A stretch of DNA of 64,000 bases, from NCBI GenBank assembly GCA_945643635.1, contig CALZFC010000021.1, positions 1,921,001 to 1,985,000 of the forward strand. Reading direction: 5' to 3'. This stretch comes from Allodiplogaster sudhausi. Taxonomy: Eukaryota > Nematoda > Chromadorea > Rhabditida > Diplogasteridae. Below the pieces are notes generated by a model. The model did no database searches. It was given only the letters and a program-made list of their open reading frames with translations, and was not told the origin of the DNA. This document shows positions 1 to 12,339 of this stretch, piece after piece. Within the stretch, counting starts at the first letter, position 1, and each line of letters begins with the position of its first letter. The position numbers and the translations under genes were made by a program.

Positions 1-1282
1 CGGTTGCGGATCATGCATACCTCGGCATTCGTGAAGGAAACAAGCACGAGAATATCTTATTTTGGTGAGTTTACAAACAATAAAATAAAATAGTGAAAAA
101 ACGCCTGTATTTAAGCGGAGAGTCTGGTTCTGGAAAGTCGTTCAATGCGCAGCAGACGCTTCGATACCTCGTCAGCGTCGCGCCGTCCAAGCGAGCGCGC
201 GTCACACTTGACAAGGCATGGCGCAGTGCAATTAAAGGATAAACAAAAAAAGTTGGGTCTTGAACTAAAAATTTTTTAAGATGGACGCTATCTCGACAAT
301 TCTGACCAGTTTTGGAAGTGCGCGAACAGCGAAGAATTGTTCGTCTACGCGTCTCGGCTACTGCATTGAGATGCTTTATCAGAGGTGTGTATGTTCTTGG
401 AAATAACATGGAAATATCTCGGAAAAATTTTAATGCTCAGGAAATTTTAATGGCTTAAGTTCCTTAACAATATAATATTTAAAAGTAAAAAGGCCTCTTA
501 TGATGATATTTTATATGATGATCTCTAACGAGCCGCCCTCATCCCATTCAGCTCCTCACTGGAGGGCCTCTCGGTACGCGCGACTCTTCCGCTCGAGTCG
601 AGTCGCCTGCTCCGCCGCCGCGCCGGCGACGGCTGCTTCCGCGTCTTCTACGATCTCGTGCATGGCTCTTCGCCCGAGACGCGCGCCTCGCTCGGCTTCT
701 CTCCGAACCACGCCTTCTTCTATCTTTCTGGAGGCGTAAGCAACGGCGAAGTTTACCGCCCCCAAATGATGCCATTTCGCATTTTCTTTTTTTCCGAGAG
801 TATCTTCTGTTTTATGAATGTCCATTATAGGCAGATCTGCCAATAAGTGGTTAGAGTGCGTACCTCCTGCCTGTCCACAGGATTCCGCCAAGACGCCCGC
901 CACCGATGCGTCGCGTGACGCGGCCGCGCTCTCCGCACTGACGGCCGCCCTCGAAGTGGTCGGCTTCACTGACGATCAGCGGTCGTTCATCTTCAGCACC
1001 CTTGCCGCCGTCCTCCACATTGGCAACATCTACTTCACCACCAGGAAGGTCTTCGACCTTTCTTTTATCGACTGTACTTGTTCTTTACATTATTATTTTT
1101 TTTTTTATTGCTCTAGTATAGAATGCTTCGACGAACGCCGACCAAGTCGCCGTGTCTAATGAATCGGCGCTAAAGTGGACTGCTCTTCTTCTCGGCCTCG
1201 ACTACAAGCAGTGGCAATCACTCTTTGTAGAGAAGCGCGTTGTAAGTCGAAGCTGCGCTACCACCTTTCTCTTATTTGCATC

Positions 1283-1333
<51 letters not shown>

Positions 1334-3109
1334 CGCTCCCGCCCCTCTCTCTTTCTCTCGCTCTCACGATGACACCTAATATTCTTTTGTTTTGTGCTTT
1401 AGAAAACGGATGATGGCTACAAAACACACGGCTACTCAATGGAACAAGCCCTCGACGCCAGGTAGAAAAAGATTCCAAACGTTGGCAATAGTTACAATAA
1501 GAAAAATTTCATCTAAGAAAATCTTGCAGAGACTCCATTGCGCAAACAATCTATGAAGAGCTGATAAACTGGATCATGGCCCGTATCTCCTTCTTTTTCA
1601 AATGCCAAGATCACACTGGGTCGATTGCGTTGTTCGACTACACTGGCTTTGAGGTCACTTTCGTTCTGCCATAGACTGTATTATTAAAAGTAGCGCTTGC
1701 TTGCAGAAGTACAACAAGAACGCGCTTCAGCAGCTGACCACGAATTCAGCCAACGAATTCATTGAAAACTTTGTACTAACCGAAATCTTCGATAAGGAGC
1801 CCGACTTGTATGCGAAAGAGGACATCAAATGCGACCTTCAGGTACAATATTATTGCTTTTTTGTACCTTCAAAAAACTTTCGGCCTTCTCTCCCAAGCAT
1901 ACATAAATATTCAACAGGATATCGAGAAGACGAACAATGGTGGAACAGTTGAATTGCTGATGAAGCGTCCGTTTGGGATTCTACCCCTTCTGGAGGATGA
2001 GTCCAAATTTCCAAAGGTTTGACGCTTACCTCTATGCAGCAGACCTCTCAAGATTTCCATGCTAGCAGCTGTCATTTGATTCCGAAGAAAAATTAATTTC
2101 TTATTTTATGTTTCTACCTCGTTAAGTTTCGACTAACAGATCAATTGGGATAAGTCGTATATTTCCATCTCTTTCAGGCATCCGATGAATCATATCTGGA
2201 GCGCTGCAATCTCAACCACTTTGAGAACAACTTGTTCGGAAAGGTTTTGTTAAATGTTTATCTTCATTTATATTTACCACGTGGGTTTTATGACATATTT
2301 TATTTTTCTAGGAGAAAGAAGAATTCAGCGTGCATCACTTCGGCGGGACCGTTTGGTATACGGTCGACAGGTTCATCAGCATGAATCGAAGGGTTGTTTC
2401 ACGGCGAATGATCGACCTACTATGCGAGAGTTCCAACGTGGTCTGTTGTCTCCATTGAATACTTGGTATTGAACACTTGGTGCATCACTGTACTCACTGT
2501 TCTCAACCACAGGCGGTCGCTTCCATGTTCCGCGCCATGTTCGTGCAGCGCTCGAAGGAAGAGCAGGTGCGTCTGGCGACACAGCAACTCGCAAAGGCTG
2601 CAACGGCGCTAGCCGAGCGGCTGAGATGGCACGATTTTCGCTTCTATTTTATTTAATCTTAAGTGTATGTACATATATGTAATATGTACATACGTGAGTA
2701 AAATTACTGCAGAAAAATCAGCTGAACAAATATAACAAAATTTTCTAGTGGCAACTGCCAGTTCGTCCGATGCATCCGCGCGAATAGGGAGCGCGTACCC
2801 GGCAAGTGGGACGGCGCGGTCATCGCGCGGCAGGCAAGAGCGTACGCGTTGATTGCGACGCTCCGCCTCCGGCGCGCCGGTTTTCTTGTCAAGCTACCCT
2901 TCGATGACTTTGTCTCCAGGTGCTCAAGGGACATACTGAAAGAAAAGAACAAACCAAAACTTCCTCTTCTTGGCAATGGATAACATACCATACCATCAGA
3001 TACAGCTGCCTTCTCCCCTGTGTCATCACTTCGTGTCAGAAGAAGAGCGAAATACTCGCCGACATTCTTGACGGCCAAGGCACCAAGTATCATGAAGACT
3101 TCCAAATTG
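1..3109 (+). other. Myosin motor domain exons
   Basis: Exons read at about 1-64, 116-215, 281-384, 552-735, 881-1048, 1122-1241, 1403-1461, 1530-1653, 1707-1841, 1918-2016, 2178-2243, 2312-2440, 2513-~2630, 2749-2919 and 3000-3109. The P-loop is GESGSGKS instead of the usual GESGAGKT. The switch I stretch reads KNCSSTRLG where most myosins have NxNSSRFG, so two positions differ while the Arg is kept. Switch II (DYTGFE) and the FVRCIR motif are intact. The motor ends with an ILADILDGQGTKYHEDFQIG segment leading to the converter and lever arm. The exon near 2513-2630 has an uncertain 3' boundary. Confidence 0.9.
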
Positions 3110-6100
3110 GTCAGAGACCTCAAAGACTAGCCCCTAAAAAGCTTTATTTTATGCATCCTCATTATTGACCTAGTGAACACAACAGATTGTTTACTAGGCA
3201 CGAGTCACGTGTTCTTGCGCGAGCGTCTCGCGCGTCGTCTGCTCGAGCAGCGGCGGTCGCTCGAGCAGCGCGCCGCTCTTGTCATCCAACGAACCGTGCG
3301 AGGCGCCATTACGAGAAGACGCTTCTTGAGAAAGAGGGCGGCCGCCATTCGACTCCAGGCTGCGTACAGAATGTGGATCGCCAGGTTTTTTATACGTACT
3401 GCAATGATATTGTTGTTAATATTGATCGATCGATTCATTACAGTCTTGCATTTTGGTCCTGCAGTGAATGTGAACTACATATGTACACATATACATGGCG
3501 AGACCGTTGAAAGGGATGAAAGTGAGTGATCTACAGGAAGCGACTGGCAGCCGAACGCCAGCGAGCCTTGCAGTCTCTGAAGCAGGAGACGCAGTCGACC
3601 GGCGCGCTTGCCACTTATCACAAGGTGGCGCAAGATGACGCGGCGAGACCCGACGACGAGGTCATTCAAGTTTTTTTTTCTTATTTTTATTAGCTATTGG
3701 CGCTCTTTCTCTTTATACTTAATCGGAAGGTAAAACCACCTCTTACTAAAGTAGTCGTAATTGATTTTCAGACTGTCACGTCGATTCTTGGGACGGTAAA
3801 GTATCTTGACGTGGAGGAAGAGGCTGAGCGTGCGCTCGCCGAGGCAGAGGAGGGAACGCTGGCTGTCAAGAAGATTTGCTACTACCACAAGTATGATAAT
3901 AAAGTTTAATTTATAGGCAACTGTTAAAAAAATATATATATACTATATTTCTGTCTTCGTATTCCACAGTAATCAGGCGAATCTGTCCAGAAGAATGTGG
4001 CATAACGTTTTGTCATTTAAAGCATTCCCGCCGACATGCAGAGGCCGGATATTGAGCCCATTACGATCGAAAAATTTGCAGAGAGGAACTTTAAGGTTAG
4101 CCTTTGTACATCATAAGGATCATTTTATTGGTCTGTTTTGCTTTCTTGACTCAAAAAGACGCAATTAAAGAGTCACGTGCTCGGCGTGCGCCGCGAGCCG
4201 ATTCAATCGCCGTTCCTGCCAAAGGAAGACGACGCCGCCTTTGACGGCGCCGTCGAGCTCTTCCGTCTTGTACTCCGCTTCACGAATGACTTCTCGCTCA
4301 AGGACGCGCCATTGCAACGGCTCGGCGCCGTCATCGTTCAGCAGGTCAACGGATTAGGCGAATCTTTACGCTCATATTTCGCCACGAGCACTAAATGCGG
4401 CTTGTTAAAATTGAAACAAAGAATCTACATATCTTCTTAATTACAGGCAATCGATAAGCCGTCCCTCCGTGACGAACTTCTCATGCAGTTGTGCAACCAG
4501 TGCTACCGCAACCGACAACGTGCCTCTGCACACCGCGCTTCCACTCTCCTCCTCTCGGCCGTCTATGCCTTCCCGCCCTCGCTACTCATGCTACCGATGT
4601 TGCTTCAGTCAGTGAAAAAGACTCTTATTGTTAGACAATTCATAATTTATACAGACGACTTTTAAGGGCTTGCCGTTATTGAACCCTCGCACCATCCACA
4701 TTCTGGACAACGGACGTAATTATTTAAGTCTGTTCGTTTCAGCTTCTTCGCAGCCCAACCTCGTCCACTGTCGGAATTCCTACTGGAAAGTCTTCTGCGT
4801 CGTCTTCGCACTCCCGACGCGCAAGCCGTGCGGCACTTTGCGCCGAATCGCCTCGAGCACGCGGCATTCGCCGCTCTCGCAGCTCCCGTCGTCAGCGTGG
4901 GCGTCCCGGGCGATGCTGACTCTTCCATTCTCATCGAAGCACACTCCTGGTGCACGGCGGAGGAACTCGCACAACGTGTCCTTAGGCAAAGGTTGAGAAT
5001 AAAACATTTAATGGCTTCAACTCTTCTCAATTTCGCATTGCAGAACACCTATGTGATTGTCTTCAGTTTTACTCGAATATGTTTTTCTCTGATCAACAGA
5101 GGAATCGGTGAGCCCGAAGGCTGGACGATCGCGGTGGAGACGGCGTCGGACGTCTTCTGCCCGACCGGCAGCCACTTCATCCACGACGCGCTCGCTGCTA
5201 TCGACGGCGCGAGGAAGAAGGACGAGGAAGAGGCACGGCCCTTCTTCCACTTCCCAAATCAGCGGACGTTGCCGTCAACGAAGAAGGCGGCTGCTTCTGC
5301 AGCGGCGACCGCGGAGGCCAAGCCAGAGTCGCCGTCACCGAAAGCGTCACGACGGTCGGCCTGGTTAGTCTGCTAAATGCATAATTAATTCTAGATTTGA
5401 ACAGTTTTCTTTGTAACGTAACACCGGGTCTAGTGTTGGTTGAGGAAAACGGAGACTCTTCTTTCTTTCAGTACCAGCCCTGTCGCCGAGTTTCGCACCC
5501 AGTCGCGAGTACCAAGTAGAACAGAATCTGCTGCTCACGACTTGCGGACTTTGGTTGCATCACCAGTGGAGAGAGCCAATGTCGAAGAGGAGTTGCTACT
5601 GATCGATAAGAACAGGCGGACCAAGGAAGCGAACGCCGAGACATCAATTCATTTGACCCCAGTCAAGCTGGGATCTGAGGATACATCAATGAATGCTCCC
5701 ATAGAAGACGATCGGCAGAGACACGACGAGTTCTCAAGGAGGGAGGTATTAACATCAATCAACTAATTTAGATATCAATGGGCATCGAATAATATTTCAC
5801 TCCTTTTTTCTTCTCGCTCGAATCGTACTACAAAAAAAGAATATTCTGTGCTCAGGTTGTTGTCTCGTCCGATACTCCGGAAAGTGACTATTGCTATACT
5901 TTGCCGACCAAGTCTCCGGGAGCTCGGAGATGTGTGTGCTATTTTGAATTGTATTCATTAAATATATGTATTTATTGATGAAAATATATTTAAATTCAGT
6001 CATGGCCGATGACTCCGTTCGTTATCCATCGCCGACGTACGAGAGCCGCTATTACGTGAGTATATTTTTTTGTCATTTAGTTCCTATTTTAAGAGTCTTT

Positions 6101-9100
6101 CTTTATATCACCGAATGTTCAGCGTCCTCCGTCATCGCTGCCTCCGCAGTTCACTGCCGGGCAGACTCCGTCGGCAATGGCTGCCGTCTACCAGACGGCG
6201 CCCATGAATGGACAGCAAACGATGGCGCCTGGCTGCATGCCAATGGTACGTTAGCACGATCATCATTTTTGATTAATGATTTTTTCAGCAGTACATTCAG
6301 TACGTTCCGATGATGGTCTCGCAGCCGATGCTCACTGCAGCACCCATTTACACGCAGCATTCCATGCAGCCAATGCACCAGCATCAACAGCAGCAACCGG
6401 CTCATTTTTACCGTAATCTCGCTTTTGCTCTTTTCATTCTATCCGCTTTTGCCTTCATTGATTAAATTTGAATGACCACAGTGAGCACAGGCGATTTCGT
6501 AGTCGAGAGAGTGAGTGGTAGTAGTCGCTAATCGTTGTTTACATATATATAAGCGTTCCTGATGGTGAGTATACAAGCATCGAATAAGGAATACGAACTA
6601 CCCTGAGTGTGATTGTAGAGACTATTATGGTAGTGGGAAGAGGCAGAGACAGTCATGATAATCACATCTGTTATAGTGCCGGAGGGCGCATACATGGCAA
6701 ACGGCGGGGAAGTGCCGCATCAGCAGCCGCCTGATGAGCGCCTCATTCGCCGCGCCGTCGAGCGATCGGAGCCATCTGGAATCGAGACGCCGACCGTGCT
6801 CTCGGTCGCCTCACGGATTCGGCGCATGCCGCTGCCGCCTGACAACGCGGACGTCGGCCGCTTTCTTGATGAAGTCTTCGATCAAGTGAGTGATTCGAAA
6901 TAGAAATATTGATTGCTTGCAAGATTAAATAACCAAACAAAAATAAACTTTTCAGAGTAATGTTCACTGAAGGCACAAAGAATAGCCGCCTACTTTAGGT
7001 GCTGCCACCCGAGGAGGCCCACAACCTGATGGACACACATCGCCTCGCCGCCAGCATCAAGGGAGGAGGTCGTCGACAACAAGAAGCACCCGTGAGTAGG
7101 CCGTCCTTTGACACTCCTCACATGGAAGGGCATTTCGCTTCAGGCGTATTACTCGTCTCCGCCGCCACAGCCTCCCCTCGAAGTAATGTACCACTCGCTT
7201 GATCAGCCGGCCGCTCATGAGCCGGTGCCCGGGCAGCATGTCTTCTATCAGGTGAATTAAACTGAATACCTACAATAATTATCCTTGAAGTGATTGCAAT
7301 GACATAAACAATTTTTGATGACATCCCCACCGTCGAATGGCCACGACTCATATCATCTGACTTCCGAGCAACTCAGACGCCGATTCGCCAGCGGAAGTGT
7401 TGGCGCCTTTTTTCTTCTTCTTCTTTCAAAAATTGTTCCAACTTATACTATTCACCTACATCATACAACGACAACAAATTTTATAGAGCTATCCGACACA
7501 GTATGCATCGTCTGAATGGATGGGCACTCCAACGCGAAACGAAGGCGGATTTCCGGGCCTGGTTAGTGGAGCTTTGGTGATGAGAAGATAGACTGGCTAG
7601 TATACCACAGTTCAATTCGTTTAGATCCCGGGCAGTCACTACAGCGACGGAGCATTGTATGCTATTCTTAGTTATTTTCTATGTTCAATTTCATTTATTT
7701 AGTCAATGAACAGTTCTATTAAAATTAGTACTCTTTCTTCGAATACCAATGAATTTCTCCACATGTTTAGAATATCACCTCGCTCCATCTACGCTGATTC
7801 ACTCGAGGTTTGTCAGATGCCAATCAAATTGATTCAAGTGAATGATTCTGCATTCCAATGAAGCTTAATCGTAAGTTCCGGAGAATGGCGCCGTAAGAAA
7901 TGGAAGAGAGAGAAAAAACAGACCCCCTTTGATAGGAAGGGGGAGGTGGGCCCTGAAACCGCGCATTCCACGCATTTGTGCTTATCAGCACCGACGCAAT
8001 CCTAGCGAGTGGACTCATAACCCCGCACACTTTGCCTCTTTCTCGCTTTATCTCTCTCTTCTCTCTCACTTTTATATGTCCTTCTTTTCTCTCTATCTCT
8101 CTCACATTCTCTTCCATGAATCTCTGTCTCCCTCTGCTCCGATCCCTGCTTGCCTCTTCTCCTGTCTCTTCACTCTCAGCAACACCCGCCACCCCCACTT
8201 GGAAAGGCAGCAATCAGCTTCATCACTTTACACTTCTTTCTACTATTGCTGCTTCTTCTGAACTTTCTTGTATTAAGCGATAGAAAAATGGACTTTCATC
8301 AGCTAGTAAACAAAAAGAATCATCTTTTTCTATTCGGTAACAAAGTGAATATTGTCGAAATGTTGAAATAAGTTGTTATGGTGTTGCAGCCTTCCGTCCC
8401 GTCGTCGCCGTACATGTACGGGGAGAATGTCGTCGGCCGATACGGCCTGACGCCCACTCCTGCATCCATGTCTGTCCTACCATTTTAATCACTCTATTTA
8501 TTTAGTTGTTAAATAACTTTGAAACAAAAATATCGTTATCTTTCTGAAAAGCTCTTAACCTTCCAATTTCGAGGCATAACACCGGCCCAACGCCTTCGTA
8601 CATCTCGGAGATGCCCTCTGAACCGCTCATGTCTCCTCCAGCTTTTAATGTCAAGGTTAGCCATGCGAAGATTTACTCGAGATTAAGATACATTATTCGA
8701 ACATGCTCTAAATATTAATTCAAAATAATGAACATATAAGCTGTAAAGGGCCTTCCGCGAATCTCGCGCGAGGCCTACACGGAGCCGGTCGTGCACGGCG
8801 ACACGATGAACAGCGAGCATCCGATTCCACGCAAGCTCTTCAACCCGGGCCGCCAGTACGCCAAGGAGCAGGTCGAGAAGGAGCGCGAGGCGCTCGAAAA
8901 GATCAAGCAGAGGCAAAAGGTACATACAACAACTAACAGCAACAATAATGCACTTGTTATGTTTAAACAATGCATATTAATGGAGTAATAATATTGTTTT
9001 GATCTAACAATAGGAAGTAACAATTAACTAGCACAAGCAACGCAGCACCTGCCGCCGCCAGTTGAAGAGGCGATCGTGCGAAGGCCGAAGCCGCCTCAGC

Positions 9101-12100
9101 CACCTCCACAGCCAGTCATTCCGGCGATCATGCACATTCCAGAGGAGCCCGAGTACCCAGTGGTCAACAATTTGGCTCATTCTAGCATTTTCGCTTCCAT
9201 TTAGCACGAAATGCTCGTAAGTAAACCCCGCTAATCCTGCACTAACACATTTTATGTACATCTTCACTTGTTTCTAGTATTCCAAACATATTTTTATAGA
9301 GAGTAATTGCGAAGCAGCGAATAATTATTCATAATTTACAAATGGATCATTGATTCTTAATACAATTCTTCTTCTTTTTTCAGACGCTAGCACCACAGCC
9401 TACCGCGCCGCCGCCGCAAGCTCGGCCTGTGACGCCGCCTGCACGCGTGATACAGCTGCCAGCGCCTGCGCCGCAGACACCTCAACAACCTCAGCTCGTC
9501 TACGCCCAGCCGCAGGCCGTGCCGCCGCAGCGGCCTGCTCAAGAGAACGAGTGGATCTATGAGTCGCACGTTGACCGGCCAAGGGAGGCGCAGAATCTCG
9601 TGATTGAAAGGCCGCAGCAAAACGGCGTCTCTGCTGCAGCTCCAGCCGCAATTCCACTGGCCCCACTGCCAGCACAGGCGCCGCATCGAGCAGCACAACA
9701 CGAAGATTACTCAGGTAAAATTACAGGACATTACATATTTTTTCTTCATTATTAATTTCGATCTATATCTTTTGAAGCCATGCCGCTTCCTCTTGCCGCA
9801 CGGCAACAGACGACGCAACCAGCTCGCCAGCGGCCCGGAGTTCACGCGCCAAACCAGCCATGGAAGCTGACCATTCGAAAGGAGGTTTCTTCTCTTTTAT
9901 CTCTCCCTCTTTATCTTACTTCTCTCTTACTCTTTCTCTCTCTCTCACTTCTCTCTCTCACATCAGTTCACTCTGACCATTCTTGTAGATGTTTTTGCCT
10001 GGCGAGCAGCTCGAAGATGTCCAGCTGATCGACATGGTCTTCGCGCAGATTATTGACGACTGCCGCCGCGCCATTGCCTACCGTATCCGTGCATCGGAGC
10101 GGGACGCCGTCACGGCGATTCTCAGTTAGTCTGGAGTTCAGAATGCTCTCTTCGCTCATAGATCGAAAACCTAGTACATTTCTAGCCTAATGAGTGTATG
10201 TGTATATGTATGTAGTTGAAGGCAAATCCTTTTTCGAATCAAATGAAAGCACCCTTACAGAGACGCATCGGATTCATCCGGACTTGCTGAATAAGCAACA
10301 CGAAATCTCGACGGAGATCAAGATGGAAGTCATCGAAGCAGCGAGGAAGTGGCCGCTCTACTTTAGTCAAATTTACGAAGTAGAATATCTTTTGCTGTGT
10401 GCTCGTGCGTGCAAACTTTGCTCTTTCAACTGTTTCCGATGCCCAGCTTAATTCCTTTTTGTTCAGGTAATTGAAGAGCGCGCTACAGAGAACGTTTTCG
10501 TGCTGCTCGCTATAGGCGAGACCGGGCTCAGGCTGCTGATTCACAACCCGGTGAATCAACAGAATCCTCTCACCGTCCAGGATCACTTTGAGTACGCTTT
10601 TCTTTCACTCTTTCATTACGTAGAAAATGTAAAGATGAAAGTATTCTTCTTTGCGACTGAATCTTGTTACTTACAGCAAATTTTCAATGCTTCTCCAGAT
10701 TCTCCGACATCAAAGAAGTGTCGCTGGAGGAGCGGCACGTTCTGACGATTCGGACACGCGCCAACATGCTCGTCCATCTCCGCACCGAGCAAGCACACCA
10801 GATTCGATACGCCATCGAACGCTTCCTCTACGGCGCGGCCAAGGTGCACTTCAGTCATCTTTAAAAAAAATATCTGCTAAAAAAACGAGCGTGAACACTG
10901 TGATCGTGTCTTGACGTTGCTTTTATTCAACGTAGTTGTTTAATAGATATTTCGTAGGCTCGTCGTTACGTCCTCGCCACTGCAAACTATGTCACGAGTG
11001 AGAGCGAGCATCTGTCGTTCACTCGCAATGAGCGTATTGAACTTATTGATAAGGCAAGTTATTCTTGAGGAATATCTATTCTTTCCCTTAATTTGCAGCA
11101 ATTTTTTCTTGCATAATTATTCTAAATAATGTTTTATTAATTTGATCATCTGAAGGCAGGCACCCCTGACGGCTGGCTGCACGGCCGAGTCGGCACTCGC
11201 TACGGCATCTTTCCGGCCGAGCACGTCCAGCCGGAACATCTCGACGAGGTTGCAACACTAAACTATTTATTCCCTTTTATCTATCAATATCGATTGACAT
11301 CGTGGACTCTTTATCGAGATCAGAAAAAAATTCCGGAAGTGCACACAGGAAAGAGATATTGTTGATTGATCCAGTGCAACCGACATACATACCTACATTT
11401 CTCTATAAGTTCGCTGAGTATTGCAAGCGACGGAAAAAGTGACCGAGCCAAGGGTGGAGAAAGGGACATTAGCTGGTAGCTAGCAGAGGAAATGCTTACA
11501 CGATAGCGATGAGAACGAAAGAAGAGTATGCTATAGAGGAAAGAGATAGAGAGGAGAATGGACAAAATAATGATGCAGTTAAAGAGGTGGAAAGGGCGAG
11601 AGAGTGAGAGAGAGAGAAGAAAGAGACAGAGAGAGATGCGAAACCACCTGCCCATCTTCCTTCTTTGTTGCTATCTTTTCGTGCACTGATCGGTCGGGGC
11701 CGCTGGGTTGGACCACACCCGAGTGCGCGAAAGTGAGTAGCGGTGATGGGGGGGGAGAGAAAAGTGATCAAACTCATGGAGACTGCCTCTGAATGGGAGA
11801 AGGACGATAACCAGCCTAATGGGCACAGTTTACACGGCTAGTAGAAAAAGCTAATAATAATAAGAAGAACACTAACGGTAAGCTGGCTGATGCTGCAGCC
11901 AATCAGCCATGAAAGACGGAAGTTGTATCTTCTATTTCTCTAATGCTCTTTCTTACTTTACAGCGCGGCAATCACCCGGATGTTCCCGCTCTGCCGTATT
12001 CAGAGGTAATTAGAACGTCTTGCACTTTGTTTGAAGTAAAATGTTTAAAGATCTTTTAACGGTAAATTTAACTTCTATCTGGAGACATTTTCTAATTCTG

Positions 12101-12272
12101 TGTTCGTGCTATTCCATGCTCACCATCAGCAAATTTTCCAAAAACAAAAAATATAATAACCGCCTTAGGAAAATTGCCGAAAAGCGAGGGCGAAGAGGCA
12201 GATGAATAGAGAAATATAGAGAGGTGCGACATGGAATAGTAGATAGAAGAATTGTGTAAGGCTGAGAACGAG

Positions 12273-12339
<67 letters not shown>

